The notes beneath the pieces were generated by a model. That model had not been told where the DNA came from. It was given only the letters and a program-made list of their open reading frames with translations, and did no database searches. 64,000 nt of DNA from Bradyrhizobium sp. CIAT3101 (GTDB taxonomy: Bacteria; Pseudomonadota; Alphaproteobacteria; Rhizobiales; Xanthobacteraceae), in assembly GCF_029714945.1 (NCBI RefSeq), contig NZ_CP121634.1, positions 558,001 through 622,000 of the forward strand, read 5' to 3'. A program made the position numbers and the translations under genes. Below, piece after piece: positions 62,214 through 64,000 of the stretch (its first letter is position 1; the number at the start of each line of letters is the position of its first letter).

Positions 62214-64000
62214 CTAGCTGAAGAAATGCCCGCCCGAGGCCTGCGCATAGGCCTGCCATTGATGATCGAGCACGATCGTCTCGTGGCTGCCGTTGCTCTG
62301 GCTGATGTCGATCACGAGGTCGTTGGCGCCGCCGCGCTGGGCGGTGACGTCGGCCGACGCCTTGACGAGATCGGCCAGCGCTGCCATCGAGTTCACGACC
62401 ACGCCGGAGCCGGCGCCTTCGCCGGTGTTGAGCACGGTCGCGGGATGCGCGCCTGACGAGGCGAAGGTGCCGGCCTCGTAGTCGTAGAGCACCAGTGCAT
62501 CACCCTTGTTGAAGTTGAGGTCGAACACGGTGTCGGTGGCGCGCTGGCCGGCCGCCTGATCGGTGCCGTTGAAACGGAATTGATCGGCGCCGGCGCCGCC
62601 ATAGAGCAGATCGTTGCCGCCACCGCCGTTGAGCACGTCGGAATGCAGCCCGCCGATCAGGATGTCGTTGCCACCCTTGCCGTCGAGGAAGCTGCCGACC
62701 GGGCTGAACAGATTGGCGATCAAGAGATTGTTGCCGCTGTTGCCCTCGACCAGATTGTCGGAGACGACGGTGATCGTGGTGCCGCCATGGCCGTCGGACG
62801 CAAGCTGGTAGTTCAGCCCCGACGCATAGGCATGCGAGTCGAGTTGGAGCGTGATGGTGCCGGAATTGCCGCCGGTGATGGTGAGCACATTGTCGGCCGA
62901 CAACGTCGCTTTCGTCGCCTTGCCGATGCCGGCGAGGTCGATGGTGTCACCGACGCCAAAGCCCTCGATCGTGTTGTCGAGATGGCCATGGTCCAGCGCC
63001 GCCTTGTCGATCTTCAGCGTCTGCGCGCCGCTCTCGAAGGTGATCGCCCCGGTGCCGGCCGCATCCAGCGCCGCGAGTTCCAGCGTGCCGGCATGCAGCG
63101 TGGTGCCGCCGGTATAGAAGCTGGTCTGGCTCAGAACGGTGGTGCCGGTGCCGGCCTGATCGAGCGAGCCGTTGCCCGAGATCGTGCTGTTGAACACGAA
63201 GACGTCGGAATGCGTCGAGGCGAGCACGCCGTTGTCGATGACGTTGCCGGCGAGCGAGCCGCCGTCGGCAACAGTCAGCCTGGCGCCGGTCTCGATGCTG
63301 ATGCCGGAGGTGAAGCTTTCGGCATCGGTCACGGACCAGCTGCCGCCCTGCACGTCGAGCACCTCGAAATTCACAATGTGCGCCAGCGTGCCGGAGCCGG
63401 TGCCGAGCAGGTTGAAGGTGTCGGTGCCGTCGCCGCCGTCGATCGTGCTGGTGAAGACAGCGCCGGTGTAGTCGTTGACGATATCGTCGCCGCCGCCGAG
63501 TGCGACGCTGCCCTCGATCGTGCCGTGATTGGTGATGGTGTCGGCAAAGGTGTCGGTGATGGAGATCGCCTCGCCATTGCCGCCGTGGATGAGACCCCAG
63601 TTCACGATCGTCGTCGGCGCCCAGCCGTTGCCGCCATTGCTGCCGTTGCTGCCATTCGGGCCGCCGGTGCCGTCACTGTCGTTGACGGTGATCGCGCGCT
63701 CGAAGCTGGTGATGACGCCGCCGATCTCGTTGATGATGGTGCCGCCGCCGATAGTGACGGCCTCCTGCAGGTCGACCGTCCCGTCGGCCTCGACGACATG
63801 CACGCCGGTGGCCTGGATGGTGCCGAAATTGTCGAGCGTCAAAAGGCCGTCCACGTCGATGCCGTCGCCGTCCACCGCCACGCCGGCGTTATAGCCGCCG
63901 GTGCCGATGATGATGCCGTGATTGGTCACTGTGGTCATCGACAGGCTGGGCGTGTCCAGATTGATACCGCTGCCGAGATCGCCGGTGATGGTGCCGTCAT
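62214..64000 (-). CDS. Large RTX / beta-helix surface or secreted protein (C-terminal part; 5' end beyond window)
   Basis: The frame is open from the stop at 62214 to the right edge, giving at least 595 residues. The upstream part is made of Gly/Asn/Thr-rich beta-helix-type repeats (TVTNHGIIIGTGGYNAGVAVDGDGIDVDGLLTLDNFGTIQATG, NWGLIHGGNGEAISITDT) like autotransporter or filamentous-adhesin passengers. Near the C-terminus are RTX calcium-binding nonapeptides (GKGGNDILIGG, GGGGNDLLYGGAGADQF), followed by about 120 residues that may hold a type I secretion signal. This points to export by an ABC type I system. Function (adhesion, biofilm or other) is inference. Confidence 0.85.
   Translation of the reverse strand, partial: DGTITGDLGSGINLDTPSLSMTTVTNHGIIIGTGGYNAGVAVDGDGIDVDGLLTLDNFGTIQATGVHVVEADGTVDLQEAVTIGGGTIINEIGGVITSFERAITVNDSDGTGGPNGSNGSNGGNGWAPTTIVNWGLIHGGNGEAISITDTFADTITNHGTIEGSVALGGGDDIVNDYTGAVFTSTIDGGDGTDTFNLLGTGSGTLAHIVNFEVLDVQGGSWSVTDAESFTSGISIETGARLTVADGGSLAGNVIDNGVLASTHSDVFVFNSTISGNGSLDQAGTGTTVLSQTSFYTGGTTLHAGTLELAALDAAGTGAITFESGAQTLKIDKAALDHGHLDNTIEGFGVGDTIDLAGIGKATKATLSADNVLTITGGNSGTITLQLDSHAYASGLNYQLASDGHGGTTITVVSDNLVEGNSGNNLLIANLFSPVGSFLDGKGGNDILIGGLHSDVLNGGGGNDLLYGGAGADQFRFNGTDQAAGQRATDTVFDLNFNKGDALVLYDYEAGTFASSGAHPATVLNTGEGAGSGVVVNSMAALADLVKASADVTAQRGGANDLVIDISQSNGSHETIVLDHQWQAYAQASGGHFFS

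Noticed and set aside
1..64000. tRNA, rRNA and known riboswitches
   Set aside because: Reading the intergenic regions by eye I found no cloverleaf, rRNA or riboswitch core. A covariance-model search would be decisive and could not be run.

Overview
The window is GC-rich alphaproteobacterial chromosome, most likely Bradyrhizobium or a close relative in the Nitrobacteraceae. This is inferred from codon use, from the many FixJ-type, hybrid-kinase and GGDEF/EAL regulators, and from palindromic intergenic elements that resemble those of bradyrhizobia. I recognised no rRNA, tRNA, CRISPR array, insertion sequence or phage gene. About 55 genes are called, including several small ones and one regulator remnant.

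Layout. 0-3 kb: a LysR regulator (cut by the edge) diverges from a flavin aromatic-ring monooxygenase and a Bug-type solute receptor. 2.9-7.3 kb (minus): an overlapping three-gene export operon, HlyD adaptor, double ABC-2 permease, HlyD adaptor, with no ATPase. 7.5-11.8 kb: a DUF2157/GDYXXLXY membrane pair, then a MocR regulator divergent from an EamA transporter. 11.8-31 kb is a signalling region: a degenerate receiver-EAL protein, a LuxR protein with a histidine-less DHp domain, an orphan Hpt protein, two Crp/Fnr paralogues, a receiver remnant, a che operon (cheA-cheW-cheY-cheR plus a PilZ-like protein, no cheB), several response regulators and a large hybrid kinase.

31-38 kb: an FCD-type GntR repressor, with a perfect 24-bp palindrome upstream, faces an operon for a NitT/TauT-type ABC importer, an IlvD/Edd sugar-acid dehydratase, an RraA-like aldolase and a Tat-exported SMP-30 lactonase. 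Together they look like uptake and breakdown of an aldonate-type acid. 38-50 kb holds oligopeptidase B, a serine-glyoxylate-type aminotransferase, a secreted nuclease-fold protein, an unknown 575-residue protein, a secreted caspase-fold protein that has lost both catalytic residues, an orphan adaptor, a Spy/LTXXQ protein and a LysM protein. 50-60 kb holds a Cache-PAS-GGDEF-EAL protein, a ClpP-fold periplasmic protein, small genes, a GMC oxidoreductase and a chemoreceptor. 60-64 kb holds microproteins, a lactonase-family beta-propeller and the C-terminal part of an RTX/beta-helix surface protein that runs off the window.

Eight palindromic elements (80-190 bp) lie between genes, and each one touches the 3' end of at least one gene. 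Two perfect TGTGA-N6-TCACA palindromes mark putative CRP-type control of two genes or gene pairs of unknown function.
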